From positions 36,670,427-36,730,426 of the forward strand of contig OX442315.1 of the NCBI GenBank assembly GCA_949358305.1: a stretch of 60,000 nt of DNA, read 5' to 3'. A program made the position numbers and the translations under genes. This document shows, in pieces, positions 41,410 through 53,772 of the stretch (position 1 is the stretch's first letter; every line of letters starts with the position of its first letter). Origin of the DNA: Strigamia acuminata (lineage: Eukaryota > Arthropoda > Chilopoda > Geophilomorpha > Linotaeniidae). A model generated the notes under the pieces. It was not told where the DNA came from and did not search any database. It worked only from the letters and a program-made list of their open reading frames with translations.

Positions 41410-42350
41410 TCATTCATGGAACGGCATACATAGAGCGACGCCAGTGACAATGACCTCCTAACGACAGTGGCACAGACAAAAACCCCGAGCAAAGTTATCG
41501 TTGCCCGTCTCATCCTCGGGGATACGTCTCCGAGGTCAGTGTGTGTGGGTGAAGGTCGTGAACAACGCTGGGTTTGAATACTAATCCTTTGTCGAGCATA
41601 GACACCCTGTCCTGGACTTAGATAGTTGAGGTTGGGGGCGGCGACCCGCGGACCAGCTTGACTCACGCGAGTTAGGGTGAACTGGGTGTAGAAATGGTCG
41701 CGAACTCGGTTCGGCGACCGATTGTCGTCTGGTACCTGTCTCCGCTACGCACAAACAACTCCAGCCTGCAGATATCAGCTGATAAGCGACGAATAAAAAA
41801 AGGCTTTTACAAACAAGTCTGTCTCTGCAGTTTATTCATCGTGCTAAATATAGATCTGCTCGAGGTTATTGACAGTCTGACATCATGCGCAGCAGAAAAA
41901 TGCTAATTCGTGTTCACTTTTTATTCTTTTAATTTTTATTAGTCGTGATTGGTTGGGATTTATGAGTTTGGATCAACAGTTGTCAATGGTTTTCCAAGAT
42001 TGATCGATTCAAACTATGTTGAAAGGCCATCTGAGTGTATGAGAAGTTGAGTCATTAGTTGGGACAAGGTGGTAAATAATATCCAGGTTAATTTTGTTGT
42101 AAACAAGGTCGTGGTAAAAAAAATTAATTGTCATATCTTTATATAGTGTTGATGCCAATAACAGATAATAAATTTGTTTTAATTTAATTGATCTACTATT
42201 TTATCTGAATAATGTTAATTTACAAATTTAATCAGCTATCTTGCCACCTACTATCGAAAAATTGCACCGATTGTACGATACGGTACTAGCATAATGCATG
42301 CTAACATTTTATCAATGTATGCGTACATCGTGCATCCGTAATGTGTAATA

Positions 42351-42615
42351 CCGTAAATCCTCTTCCAGAACACCCGCGCTGTATTGATAGAACCTAGGTA
42401 CCCCCTCGCGTAATTAGGCAATAACGCAATAACTAAAATAGATTTTCAATTTAAAAAAAATCGATTTCTACACATAAAAAGTGCATTTTGCTCGTTAAAA
42501 TACATTTTTGAACTTTAAAAATAGATTTTTAGACATTAAAAATAGATTTTTGGACTTTAAAAATACAGAATACCGCGTTCACTCAGCATCCCGCGCTTAA
42601 TGAGAGCATTTACGG
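42351..42615. mobile_element. MITE with TA target duplication (265 bp)
   Basis: Ends read CCGTAAATCCTCTTCCAG on the left and, reversed, CCGTAAATGCTCTCATTAAG on the right. GCGCGGG/CCCGCGC and ACGCGGTATTCTG-type segments are inside. TA lies immediately outside both ends (42349-42350, 42616-42617). An internal direct repeat, TAAAAATAGATTTTTGGAC, occurs near 42530-42560. No ORF. Tc1/mariner-like insertion preference; family not assigned. Confidence 0.7.
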
Positions 42616-43417
42616 TAGTACTCTTCGCATTGTCTCGCGGTTTCTTTGGAAATCCCGGGAGTCTTCAAAGATGTCTTCAGTCAAGCTTTGGTCTAAATGC
42701 TAAGCAAAACAGGGGCCCAGCAATGGTATTATGCTTGATAGTTACTTTGAAATAACCTTAAATCCAGAAGGCCCCATCAAAATGGTTCCACTAATTTTGA
42801 TTAGCGCTATTTATTCTTAAATTCAAATTCAAATTCAAATTGAGGTGTTGTTTGCAAATTAATGAGTGGAATTAAGTAACACGGAGAGAGTGGCAAGCTG
42901 TTTTTGAAACAAGTTTCTCTTCCTGTCCAAACATCCGTTACAAAATGTTCCATGGGAAACGTCGGAAAGTGAAAAATGGTCACGCAATACTCTTTCACTC
43001 TCTGCCAAATTAGGTCAAGGTGTAAGGAAGAGATCACAAATACTGCACAACTCTTTATTCCTTTTGCTTTCCAAATTCCTGCTTGTTTGCAATCACCTTC
43101 TCTACTCCTGGCCTCCTCTTTGACACATTTGCACATTTACATTTCTTTCCAAGCAAAACTCGACTTTATAGCGTCGTCAAAAGGGTTGTTACTTTCTCCG
43201 GTTTAATGGCCGCGAATAAAGAGCATAAAGAAGGTTGTTGAGACTGGTAGGCGCGCCCAAAGAACGCAATTAGCCGGCCGAAAGAGGACAAGGCCAGCGT
43301 CCCTCAAGGTTGCATCACCCGCCCTCGCTCGCGCATGGTCAAAGAACATGGCAAAGGGACGCTGACCTACACCCAGCCACTCCAACAAGAAAGCTCTCAT
43401 TTTAGCCGAGCGCCACG

Positions 43418-43425
43418 TTATGTAA
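43418..43425. promoter_or_regulatory. PAR/Vrille-type box upstream of the coding exon
   Basis: TTATGTAA in GTTATGTAAATAAC context, about 530 bases before the vrille-like coding start. It is a third match to the factor family's own site. Confidence 0.35.
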
Positions 43426-43938
43426 ATAACGATGATTGATAGTTGAAATGTAGGTCAATGACTACGGAGACGGAGTGAAATCAAACTGATTAAACTGTGT
43501 CTGCCCTCGACCGGAAGTGCATGTGACTCATTTCCCCCCTCAGGGATAAGTCCTGGCTTCTATTGCGATTTCCTCTCTTTATGCACACAGCGCGGGACAA
43601 CTTGTAACACAAGTATTTGGGCGAAAACAAAACAAAAGACAAACTTAATTCACTCGTTTATTTCCTCATGTCTTCGTCAGAATCGTCACGTGTGTTGAGT
43701 ATTTTTTTTCATTTTAATTTAGCCACTATCCCTGCTAAATAGACACATCCATGTTAAATGATGCATAGACTATAATAGCTTGCCAAGGACATGTTGGTGC
43801 TTATCATTATCAGCCAGACAGTAGCCATTTATTAATTGTTGTTATATTGTTTGCGTGCGAGCAGAAAATGCGATACTTTTTTCAATTTTTGGGATACTTT
43901 CCACGTACTAAATATTATTTTTGTTTGTTTTCCAACAG

Positions 43939-43980
43939 ATGATAGATTGTGATGGTCACCGAACGAATTGGAGAAGATAG
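43939..43980 (+). other. Overlapping upstream ORF at the start of the coding exon
   Basis: A splice acceptor (TTTTCCAACAG, ending 43938) is followed at once by ATGATAG. This ATG opens a 13-codon frame that ends at TAG 43978-43980 and overlaps the Vrille-like ATG at 43952 in another frame. If spliced as drawn, ribosomes meet this ATG first, which would repress or regulate the main start. Confidence 0.4.
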
Positions 43981-45313
43981 TGAACTGAACGTGCGGCTTA
44001 GTCCAACAACGCCAACAGACACCAACATGCTGTCTTCATGGACAGTCGGCGACTATTCATCTCTGACCGCAGTCACGGGAATGGACCTGACAGCCAAGAG
44101 CATGACCAAGGACTGCGGATCAGCCCCGGTGTCGATGCTCGTCACGTCGAGCAACTCAAACTCTCGAAAACAGCGCGAATTCATCCCGGACAACAAGAAA
44201 GACGACAGTTACTGGGACCGTCGGCGCAGAAACAACGAGGCGGCCAAGCGAAGCCGAGAGAAGCGAAGACTGAACGACATGGTTCTCGAGACCAGAGTTC
44301 TCGAGTTGACCAAAGAAAACGCCGTCCTCAGGGCACAACTAAACGCCATCAAAGACAAATACGGAATCTGCGGCGAATCCATGGTCAACCCCGACCAGAT
44401 CTCCGTCTCGCTGCCCCCGGTCGACCACATCGCCATCAACCTCACCAAGCGCTCCAAACTGCTCGTAGCGCCGGGCGGACTCCCAGTACTGCCTCTCCGA
44501 CCACTCGTAGGATCTCAACCACCTCACCACAACCAGTCTCTGTCGCCGCAACACCAGTCGCACGAATACGAAGGTCCGAACGGCGGCACACACCCGGACG
44601 GTCCGCCTCTAAGAGACATGAACGACGTGGTCCGACTCTACAACTACTGCAGAATCAGCCCGAACGGCATGAACGCCGCCTCGAACGGTGGAGGACATTT
44701 GGGCTACTCGCCGCCGTTGACCGCCTCCAACGGCTCGTATCCAGTTCAAACGCGCTGTTCCAGTGCCGACCACGTTTTCACCTTCGACCCTTCCAGTAGA
44801 CGCAGGTCTGCCTATTCGGAAAACAGCAGCAGTCCGTCTTCGGCCAACACGCACGTGGGCGACGGCGGATGTTCCAGCGGCGACGAAAGTCCGGGAGCGC
44901 GCTCTCCGGACCATGTGAACCGACTTTTGCCGCACAAACTCAGGCACAAATCCCACTTAAGCGAGAGTGGCAACGGATCCAAGATTGATGTGGCGTTTCG
45001 AGCGAGTCCCGGTGGCGGACCCGTTCCCGTCGCCTCGCCAGATCTCCCGCACGCTTCGCAGAGCGTGGACGAAGAACACAGTTTAGCGAAGCGGAAGTGG
45101 ACAGAAGTTGAAGGGGAGTCGTGTTCGGGGAAGAGGAGGCCGTCCGACGACGACATGTCACGACAGAGCAAACCCGGGCGAAACGACGACAACCGTCTGC
45201 TCAAAACAGAACTGCAACGCTTGGCCAGCGAAGTGGCGACGCTCAAAGACTTTGTGCTCAAGTCCAAAGAGGGCGACTCTGAGGACCCTTCAGCGTCTCC
45301 GACTTGCAAATGA
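43952..45313 (+). CDS. vri: Vrille/NFIL3-like bZIP transcription repressor (453 aa)
   Basis: Uninterrupted coding exon, preceded by an acceptor at 43938. The start ATG at 43952 has G at -3 and +4. The conserved REFIPDNKKDDSYWDRRRRN segment leads into a bZIP. The basic region (about residues 88-106) has N94, A97-A98 and S101-R102. A zipper has heptad positions L112, L119, L126 and I133. The long Ser/Pro/Gly/His-rich middle is typical of the family. A C-terminal leucine-rich stretch (RLLKTELQRLASEVATLKDF) resembles the Vrille tail. Family members bind RTTAYGTAAY as dimers and repress; fly Vrille acts in the circadian loop and tracheal/hair development. The sequence favours Vrille over vertebrate NFIL3. 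GC and CpG are much higher than in flanking DNA. Confidence 0.93.
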   Translation: MVTERIGEDSELNVRLSPTTPTDTNMLSSWTVGDYSSLTAVTGMDLTAKSMTKDCGSAPVSMLVTSSNSNSRKQREFIPDNKKDDSYWDRRRRNNEAAKRSREKRRLNDMVLETRVLELTKENAVLRAQLNAIKDKYGICGESMVNPDQISVSLPPVDHIAINLTKRSKLLVAPGGLPVLPLRPLVGSQPPHHNQSLSPQHQSHEYEGPNGGTHPDGPPLRDMNDVVRLYNYCRISPNGMNAASNGGGHLGYSPPLTASNGSYPVQTRCSSADHVFTFDPSSRRRSAYSENSSSPSSANTHVGDGGCSSGDESPGARSPDHVNRLLPHKLRHKSHLSESGNGSKIDVAFRASPGGGPVPVASPDLPHASQSVDEEHSLAKRKWTEVEGESCSGKRRPSDDDMSRQSKPGRNDDNRLLKTELQRLASEVATLKDFVLKSKEGDSEDPSASPTCK

Positions 45314-45585
45314 CTTTGAATTACTTGTTTTTTTAATTATTCTTTCATTTTTTGTTTGCCAAAAGTCACGTAACAATGTGTATCGGGCATTACTAAACAT
45401 TAACTTAAAACAAAATGTTGTTTTTTTGTTGTACATGGCCGCCATCTTTTTTTTTAACGGGTTTTTTTGTACAACTGTTGTGAGAGTGAAGATCTAACTG
45501 TTAATTAATATCCCTGAGGCATTTCCTTACATGTTTTTTTTTATATTAATACCTGATTAAAGTATTTAAGGAACAAAAAAATGTT
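45314..45585 (+). other. 3' UTR of the vrille-like gene with candidate poly(A) signal
   Basis: AT-rich sequence after the stop. ATTAAA at 45556-45561 is the first plausible polyadenylation signal. A further AATAAA-rich stretch near 46227-46265 could be used alternatively, in which case the MITE at 45629 would lie in the UTR. Confidence 0.4.
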
Positions 45586-45628
45586 ACGCAAACTAAATCT
45601 GAGTTTGAGTTAGGCCAGTAGCAAAGTA

Positions 45629-45793
45629 TAGTCGAAACTCTTTATAACGAATCGATTCGTTATAACGAGAATTTGTTATATCGAAATTTTGTAACGTGGT
45701 GTTCTATGGCCGGCCAACCAAACCGGCCATTTTTAGGGATTCGTTATATCGATAATTCGTTATATCGCGATTCGTTATAAAGAGTTTCGACGA
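45629..45793. mobile_element. pogo/Tigger-like MITE (165 bp) with TA target duplication
   Basis: About 25-bp inverted ends: TAGTCGAAACTCTTTATAAC on the left and its inverse, GTTATAAAGAGTTTCGACGA, on the right. One mismatch in the first bases. TA flanks both (45627-45628, 45794-45795). The interior consists of repeated TTCGTTATA(A/T)CG words and a GGCCGGCC/CCGGCC core, a design I recall from pogo/Tigger-derived elements in invertebrates. Only 40-70 bases downstream of the likely vrille poly(A) site. Confidence 0.75.
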
Positions 45794-47837
45794 TAATAGT
45801 AAATGGGGGTTCATTCAAAGTGCAAAGAAAAAAATAATTCCGCTTTCCCCCGAAATCCAAATGGATGCCAGTGTTTCAGGGCATTTTTAATTTAAGTAAA
45901 CAAAAACAATTAAAGTGACGTCATTCCGGTTGTATCCGCTGTTGGAATCGCACTAAATTTCTAGTGATTGCTCAAAACAATACAAAATTATATTTTGCCA
46001 GGAATTTCAGATTTTTACGTTGTTGGAAAAACGGAATTTAAATTTAGAGTTAAGTCACTCTAAGCGAATTGTTTTTAAAAATAAAAATGTTTCTAAGTAA
46101 GTTGCATTATGTAAGTTAAATAATTATTTGAAAAGTGATTTATTATTATTATTATTATTATAAATTGATTGAAATATTTCTTGTGTTTTCTTCTTTTTTT
46201 TCTTTCTTTTTTACCTTATATAGAAAAATAAAAGTTATTATTAAAAAAAATAAATAAATAAATAAATAAAATTGATGTCATTATTTGAGTGAAAAAAAAA
46301 TTGGGTCAAATTGGTCACAAGGTTCGATTTGACGTTTGAACAGATATTAACATTACTTTAAAATAGATTGCATATGGTAAAAAAAAAATATGTTGATGTG
46401 GGTCAGGGTAAAAGTTAGGAAAAAAAAATAAAAATGGCGGATGAATGACCTTTACACGATATTTTTTTTTTTAAAACAAAAAACTGATTCAAGTTCCTAT
46501 TTAAAAAAAAAAAAATTTCTTATATCGCTGATAAATTGTCGAGTTTGGGTTAAAACGGTTCACCGTTTAATCCCGATGGCATAAACTCGCGCAACGGCAT
46601 CAGGAAACATTTTTAAATTTTAATATTTTTTTTTAAATGATGAATAAAAAAAAATCTCTTCCGCCATTTTATGAGCTATTTAAAAGTAGGTCAGTATCAT
46701 CGGTTTCACTTCGACCCACTTTCTCCTGAAATAATCTTTCGAGTCCCCTTTTTGAGTATCTCATCATTCTTTATTTTTTCTTTTTTTTTTCTCAAAGTCT
46801 CTTAATGCGACGTGAAAAAAATGCGGTCAAGGTTTTTCACCCGATTATAAAAGTTATGGGTGCATAGGAATACAAGGAAAAGGTTGAATTCAACAATAGA
46901 TAAGTGGAGATTTATCTGAATTCAATTTCCCAGTTTCCACCGCGTATTTAATTACTACGAGTGTTCGAATTAGTAATAGACACGTATGTTTTGGTTTATT
47001 TAAGCATTTAATAAGTCATCAAAATCTCTAAAAGTGAAAAAATCAAAATAATAAAAAATAATGCAATTTTTCGAATATTCATGAAATAATTTGATACCGA
47101 GGTTACATGAAGCTAAATCTCAAATAATCATCATCTGTAAAACCACAATTCACAGCCAAGGTCCAAGTCTCTGGCACCAAAGGGTCAGGGACACAAAAAA
47201 ACTTATTATTTTTAATTTTTAATATTATTATTAAAAAAATATAAAAAGAATTTTTGTAAAAAAAAAATTGATTAAGCAGCTGATGAATAAAATTTGCACG
47301 AAACATGGAATAACGTTTTTTCCAATTCATCTAATTTGTTTTGTTGATCAGTGGTTGAAATTTGTTGCACAGGTGGCGCAATTAAGGTCAGGAATAAAAT
47401 TTCAAAAAACAAAAATTAATAAAAATACATAATAAATAATTCGAGTAATTGGCTCGTTTATGACATCATCAATTCAAACAATGCTGGCAGCAGTTACTGA
47501 GGTCACTGTATAATAAATACCAAACAAAAACTCCTCCAAAAACACTTTTAATTGTTTCTCTTCACGTAGGCTGAATTCGATTTTCACTTTAAACAATGCA
47601 CAACACTCAACAATTGTTTCTTGCATTATTATAATCGAAATTAATTTCCTGGAAATCAATAAACGAAATCATTTTGAACAAAACAGATTTTATAACAAAC
47701 GCAGCAAAGGAAAAAAATCGGCGTTAAAGAAGCCATTTTAAGCGTCCTCGAAAAGCCGCCTCCTCCACCCACGCGCCATTGGTGGCCTAATTTTGCAGGC
47801 ATTTGACGCAAGGTAAGCTAGAGGATTGGTTCTTCCG
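45794..47837. other. Intergenic, no gene recognised
   Basis: AT-rich. Contains ATT and AAAT microsatellites near 46141-46160 and 46245-46272. No supported exon. Confidence 0.4.
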
Positions 47838-47955
47838 ATGGAGGTCGTCCGCATCTACACTGACTCTCGTTACCAAGGACAACAAGACTCAACTTACGTC
47901 ATCTGCAACCCCTCTAATCATATCTCCAGTCACGAGGATGATATTATGTACAATG
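47838..47955 (+). other. Candidate short coding exon, uncertain
   Basis: From ATG 47838 a 39-codon frame (start MEVVRIYTDSRYQG, middle STYVICNPSNH) runs to a donor-like AATG|GTGAGC at 47955/47956. Codon usage and amino-acid mix look protein-like and GC is above the flanks. No partner exon was found downstream, and the alternative +1 frame is also open (47803-47991). It may be a first coding exon of an unseen gene or chance. Confidence 0.22.
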
Positions 47956-49361
47956 GTGAGCAGTAACTTGATATCAATAGGACCCAAGTGACCTCATTTA
48001 GTGTTTTCGACCGACAATTTTGGAAAAATTTATATTTACATTTTTTATGTTTTTTTTTTATATATTTTATATTTACATTTTTCTTTTTTTTACATTTGAT
48101 CAACAACTGCAGGAAAAAAAGTTATTATCGGAAAACATGTTATCATATCACTTTAAAGTAAACACTTAATCATTTCAAACTTATGAGCCCACACCTGATA
48201 GACGCCATTTCTTGAAAAAGAAGGATCAACAACGTTCTGAGAAATGATGCCTACAACTTTCAGTTTCTTATTCTTTCCAGCAGTTTACAGCTGAATTAAG
48301 GTTATAGTTATCACCCAAAAGGCAAATTAGGCAAATGTTTTAGGGGCCCCAAACGGTTTAGGGCTTCAGCCATCCATCTTTTTTTTTTTAAAAAAAAGAA
48401 AACATTTTGTCAAATTTCATTATTTTATGGACTTTGGAATTTGGTTAAAAATAAGCGATTTATGCCATTATAAGTTAAATTTCGTGCTCTTTCTAATGGT
48501 GCGAACAAACCACAATCCCACTCTAGAGGTTTACAAAAAATATCCAAAATTCAGACCAAGTCATTTGCTGGATGTCACTGAATATCCATAAAAACGTCAC
48601 CTACAACTCCTCTTTGCAGTCAATTGGATGAGTCAAAGATACTAATCAATGTTTTGGACACATCCAACAATCCCAACTATTATTACACACATCTTCGTAT
48701 CATGGAGAATATGAACCAGAGAAGTCTCAGATTCCTTCTCCAGTGTGACTCACAGCCCGGGCCATTGCTTTATACTCAACGGAAATGAGTGCTAACTATT
48801 CACCCTCACCAAAATAACCGAGGTCAAATTTCCCACCAACACCCACTGAAAGGGGCAGTGGGCTAAAAAACTGCACCAGTATTTGTGCTTTTCTGCTTCG
48901 CCAGCTGACAGAATAATAAATGTTCGCTCTTCTATCATTCTGTGTTTTTGCAGATGCAGAAACCGTGTTAGAAAATAAGAAGAGTGGAGAGGGCGGGATA
49001 GGTGTTTGGCAGATCTGGGCCTAGGACAGCATGACATACAAACCCGGCCTCCAAAATAACACAACTTGATGCTTGTATATATTTTTTGATCATGATGATC
49101 TCAACTGAGCATGTTCAGCAGCATCTGGCGGGGATTACTGGAAAAAAATTCTAAGTGCTTTTGTCAGAAGATTAAGAAAAAGTGAACAAATGTCCACACA
49201 CTCAATCCAGGTGTTTGCAAATACAGCCAATATATTTTTAAGAACCCATAAAATATTGTTATCAGTGAATACTTCGTGGCAGATAATCAGAACCGAAATT
49301 ATCGACAATTCCGTGTATCGGTCAAAGCCTGTTGTAGGTGGTTAAGTTCAAATTGCATCCA
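47956..49361. other. Intergenic, no gene recognised
   Basis: No coding or repeat structure that I can support, apart from a GGGGCCCC-containing patch near 48340. Confidence 0.4.
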
Positions 49362-49404
49362 CTTAATTTAATTTAATTCAATTCAATTCAATTCAATTCA
49401 ATTT
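49362..49404. repeat. AATTC microsatellite
   Basis: TTTAA units grade into six AATTC units. A related AAATTC run occurs at 42821-42841. Confidence 0.88.
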
Positions 49405-49450
49405 TTACTTCCATATACAGTAAGCACGATAATATTATACATTACCGGTA

Positions 49451-49532
49451 CCGTATTTTATCGATTAAGAGCCGCAGCTCTTATTCAAAACAGCAATTTT
49501 TGTCAGCAATTACAATTTCGGTTTTTCGTTTG
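49451..49532. mobile_element. TIR-type DNA transposon fragment, copy 2
   Basis: Left end CCGTATTTTATCGATTAAGA plus GCCGCAGCTC, then CAATTTTTGTCAGCAATTAC. It matches copies at 40771 and 58792, then stops near 49532. Right end missing. Confidence 0.65.
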
Positions 49533-52500
49533 TCGACCTAATCATGCCCGTTTAAATAGTTGGAATTTGTGAGTTATCAATTATGATAGGATAGTAACAG
49601 TTGATCGTTCTAATTACTTGATCCCAATGGAAAACAGAAGTTAAGAAGCACCTGGGTGACCTACTGAAAATGCCAGTTGTTTCTCATCAATGTCTCATTC
49701 CATGGCCAGAACATGTACCAGAAAGTCGTTTCACAGTCACAGCCAGTATGATAATTCGTTATTGTTTTGTTATGTTGCATTCATTCTTTCGTTTTCAATG
49801 ACATCTCGTGGGAATTTGTCAGCTATTGACACCCAAGAACACCACTTTTGCAAATAGGCAGGCCTGCAGCAAGTTTCAATTGGTTTATGACATCATCAAT
49901 TCAACTTATTTACTTTTTGGCTTTTTATATTTTTATTTGAGGCGTTTTCTACCAATTACAACAAAAGCAGAGCCTGTATGGCGCCCACAACACCAATTTC
50001 TGAATTTATACTTTTTTCTTCACTGTAAATCACACCTGGTGGCTATTTAAGGTATTTTTCTTAATCTATACAATCTCATTTTTGCACATTACTGTCAGTT
50101 AAAAATGTGCAATTAAAATGTGCATTTTATTTTCAATTTATAACCAGGTGTGATATTTTAAAACCCCATAAATGAGGTGATTTATATGAAATAAAACAAA
50201 GTACAGATGCAGCTGCTAATCCAATAAACTTGATAGAAAGGATAAATATTTATTAAATTTAGATTAATTCCATATTTCATATATTTAATTTTTTTGTCCT
50301 AAACTCTAATAAAACACAATGAAATCTTTATATATTAGCATACACACCTGCTGGGTAAACAAACAGGTGAGAAATTAACCTAGTTTAAAAATGAATTAAT
50401 AAAAATTAATGTAAAAAATAGTAAGTTATAATAATTTACTTTATTATAATTTATGTTTGTAAAATCTAAAAAACAAAAAAACAAAAAAACAAAAAAAACG
50501 TATTAAATTTATTTTTGTTTTTATTTCAATCTTAGATATCACGTTGCTTATGTAATATTTATCTATTTATCTATTTTTTTATATTCTTTTTAATAATTTT
50601 TTTGAATTCTAACATTTATCCAATTTCTTGATTTATCTAATCTTATTTTTTGTTTTTCAAGAAAAAGAGAAATGAATTGATTTCTCATATAGAGTAATTA
50701 GTTGTGCTCTGAGACGAAATTTAATCAATGTAAAAGGTAATACAATATGTCTTTCACTTTTCACATTAATAATAAATAATAGTTCAATTGCAAGCAGTTG
50801 TCAACATATTTTCTGGAGCGAATAAGAAATAAACAATGAAAAAGTCATCATCTGATGAGATTATGACGTCAAATTCCATGGAATAAAAAATAAAATTTAA
50901 ATTTTCCCAAATACAAAATTTATTTTTTCAAAATCCCTTCACTTCCCCTTTCACCCCTGAGCTTTCCTGCACTTCACTAACAATTGAAAACAATTGAAAC
51001 GTAGATAAATAAACGTGTACAATACAATTTTTCGACAAAACAACTATTCTTACTGGAATTATATATTTTAAACCATTTTCCTGAAGTATCAAATAATGAA
51101 TAAAACAAAACATTAGGCACCGTACGGTACGTTCCAATCGGTTAAGTAAACACTTAAAGTATACTTAAATTAATAAGTAAACTACAAGATTAATTGTTAT
51201 TGCTACTGTATGTAAGAACAAACTAGTGCGCAGCGGAAATCTGCTTAATTGTTCACTGAGCATGCGCAAATTGCGTCATTGTAGCTTAAGATAAGTTAAG
51301 GAAAACAAATGGGCATAAATAACCGCTTTTAAGTGGATTTATCTTGACCAAAGTGAATGCACCAATTGTAAAAACAGAAATTTTTCTTCCATGAGTATTC
51401 AATCTTAAAGAAATAGTTTAACGTAAACAATGTCATAAGTAAACACAACACTCGTTTGGTGTTTCGTTGCACATAACTTATTCATATAAAAGTCCAACGA
51501 ACTAGTAGATTAAAGCTCAAAGACCAATTGATATCAGTTAAAGTTGATTAAAGTGCTCATGCGTCATTCGTAGGTGTTAAATGATGTAATCAACGCACCT
51601 CTCAATATCCCCTAACTCAAAAACACGTCCCACAGTATAAGTGGGTCAAGGAAAGAAACGAAAAATAAACGAGCGTTATTTGACAGGTGAAATTTTTCAC
51701 CTGTTAATGCGACGGTGAAGTCGGTAACAAAGGGTTAATTAATTTTTGTTTTAAATTTAAATATTAAATGTAAGACTTTTTACAACAATTTCGGAAAATC
51801 AGTCAAACAAAAATGATGATTGTTTTTTAATATTGTCTTAAATATAATAATGAATTGTTAATGTTATAAAAATAAACAAAAATTGCAGCCATTTTTTGTG
51901 TTGACCGACAAAATTGTCATTTGTTAATTACCATTTCGCTGCCCCAGCTTCCGGTAATAAAAATTTGAAAAGGTGTCATTTTTATAATTTATGGCTTTTT
52001 GAGGAAACTGGAAATTCATTTGTTTAATTAATCCGATTTCGTTAGTTTTTAAAATTGCAAAATGTCACCCAAGGTGAAATTATGTAAACATGTTGTAAAG
52101 TGTGTAAAGGGAGAGAAAAAATTCTACCTCTCGCATTAAAATGGCGGAAATAAAAAGTGGTTATTAGTAAGTGGATCAAGGTTGATGCATTCATAAAGAA
52201 TCCTCCGTTAACGCATTTAAATGAAAGAAAGAAACGGTGTTTTAAAAAAAAAATGAAATTGTAAATCGTGAAATGAATAATGACACTCGTTTTATGATCT
52301 CCTTGCCCCACATCTATCAAGAAATGATGGATTTTAATGTTTTAAGTGACCATCAACAGCAGAAAATAAAAATGGAAATATTGTCTAATTACTTTAATTG
52401 GAGCTGTTTTATCGAGGATAAAAAGCAGACAACTCGAATTTGTCTTTTTTCTTTTACTCTCAGGTTAGCTAGCTTTAATTATCTTTTGTTGGTGTTGGTG

Positions 52501-53496
52501 CAGTAATGCCATCTAGGGGCCAAAAATAAAAGGTACAAAAACTCCTAAGTTGAGATGATTGCCACCAGATGGGATTAATAATCTAGTAAACGTGTGTGGA
52601 AGATTCAAACTCTACATACTAGTACATTCAAACTCTACATACAACCAAGGTAAATCAACAAAATAACAGCAAATCAGCTGAATTCAGACGTGGCACGAGT
52701 GAGTACCCCATACGGTAAGTGTTTATAATGCAGAGGAAATATTAAGAAAATGTTAAGTTCGATGTCACAACTCTCAAGTAATAACGGAATACTTAATACA
52801 ATCTTATTTCCTGGCATCGATACTCCAAGGAAATCGGTACCCCTGGTACCAATATACATATATATATTTTTCTAATTACAGACCGATGTATACAATTTAT
52901 TGATGCGTTTTGGCAAATACCAGGCACGTTCTGACAGTTCACCAAATACAAACCATTACCAAACCTAAATCCAAATTGATGAAATCTGAGCCAAATCTCA
53001 ACCCAGATTCAAGGTTTAGGTTCCATCTATCTGGGTTTAGACTTTAGATTCTGTGTTTAGGTTTGGGTTGTGCTTGGTGAAATGGTCAGACAGTGGCTTA
53101 CATTTGCCAACATATAGAACCAGAAAATGGTTTGTGTTTAGGCTGGGAAATAGGTTATTTTAGATTTAAATTTACGATACCTGTTTTGTTCTTGTTAGTG
53201 TTAAGTTTTTCTATCTGGTTTTAACCCTTTTCCATGCTTTGTTTTATTGATGCGTATTTGATTGTTAGTTGCTATGGTTTCTTTCTTTGTTGTATTTACA
53301 GAGAGAAAAAAAATTGTTCACCCCTATGAAATTCTGATTAGCCACAATTAATGAACTTTCAGGGCAACAAATTTGCCAATTTAAGTATTATGTCACATGT
53401 GGCGTGGGAAAGAAAAGAAGTAGCCACACCATGAAGGGAGTGAATAATTATTTGTCTACACAAATTTAAATATAGTAAAAATGGTGTGTTTTGTGC
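49533..53496. other. Intergenic, no gene recognised
   Basis: AT-rich, with TATAAAAG at about 51486 and a region of mixed composition at 52490-52700. No exon or repeat family is convincing. The stretch 52950-53060 repeats CTGGGTTTAG/TTTAGGTTTGGG-like words. Confidence 0.4.
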
Positions 53497-53706
53497 TTCT
53501 GGATTGTAGTGTATCGCAAGGATATTGTTGGATGTAGTTAAGAACGAGGCATCACGCACAAGAATATTTACATGAGTGATTTATGGTAAAGAAAGTACGT
53601 CGCAGGAACGCGACGTGCATCAAGCGCATCACAAATTAACAAGGAAAACAGAATGATATTCTTAAGAATTGGAGTGCGAAACACTCCAAAAATAACTAGA
53701 TTTCTG
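53497..53706 (+). mobile_element. Hairpin-ended repeat family, copy 1
   Basis: Shares GATATTGTTGGATGTAGTTA, GAGGCATCA, AATATTTACATGAGTG and ACAAATTAACA with copies 2 and 3. It ends in an 8-bp stem TTGGAGTG/CACTCCAA with a 5-base loop (53669-53689), followed 7 bases later by CTAG. Terminal hairpin plus CTAG resembles a Helitron 3' end. Confidence 0.55.
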
Positions 53707-53772
53707 CAAATGTTAAGTGACTGAAATATTTTATTTTTTTTGCCATTTATTCGTGTTCACTCAGCACTTAAA

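Noticed and set aside
44038-44799. 253-codon frame overlapping the bZIP gene
   Set aside because: It is a GC-driven shadow in another frame of a well-supported coding exon.
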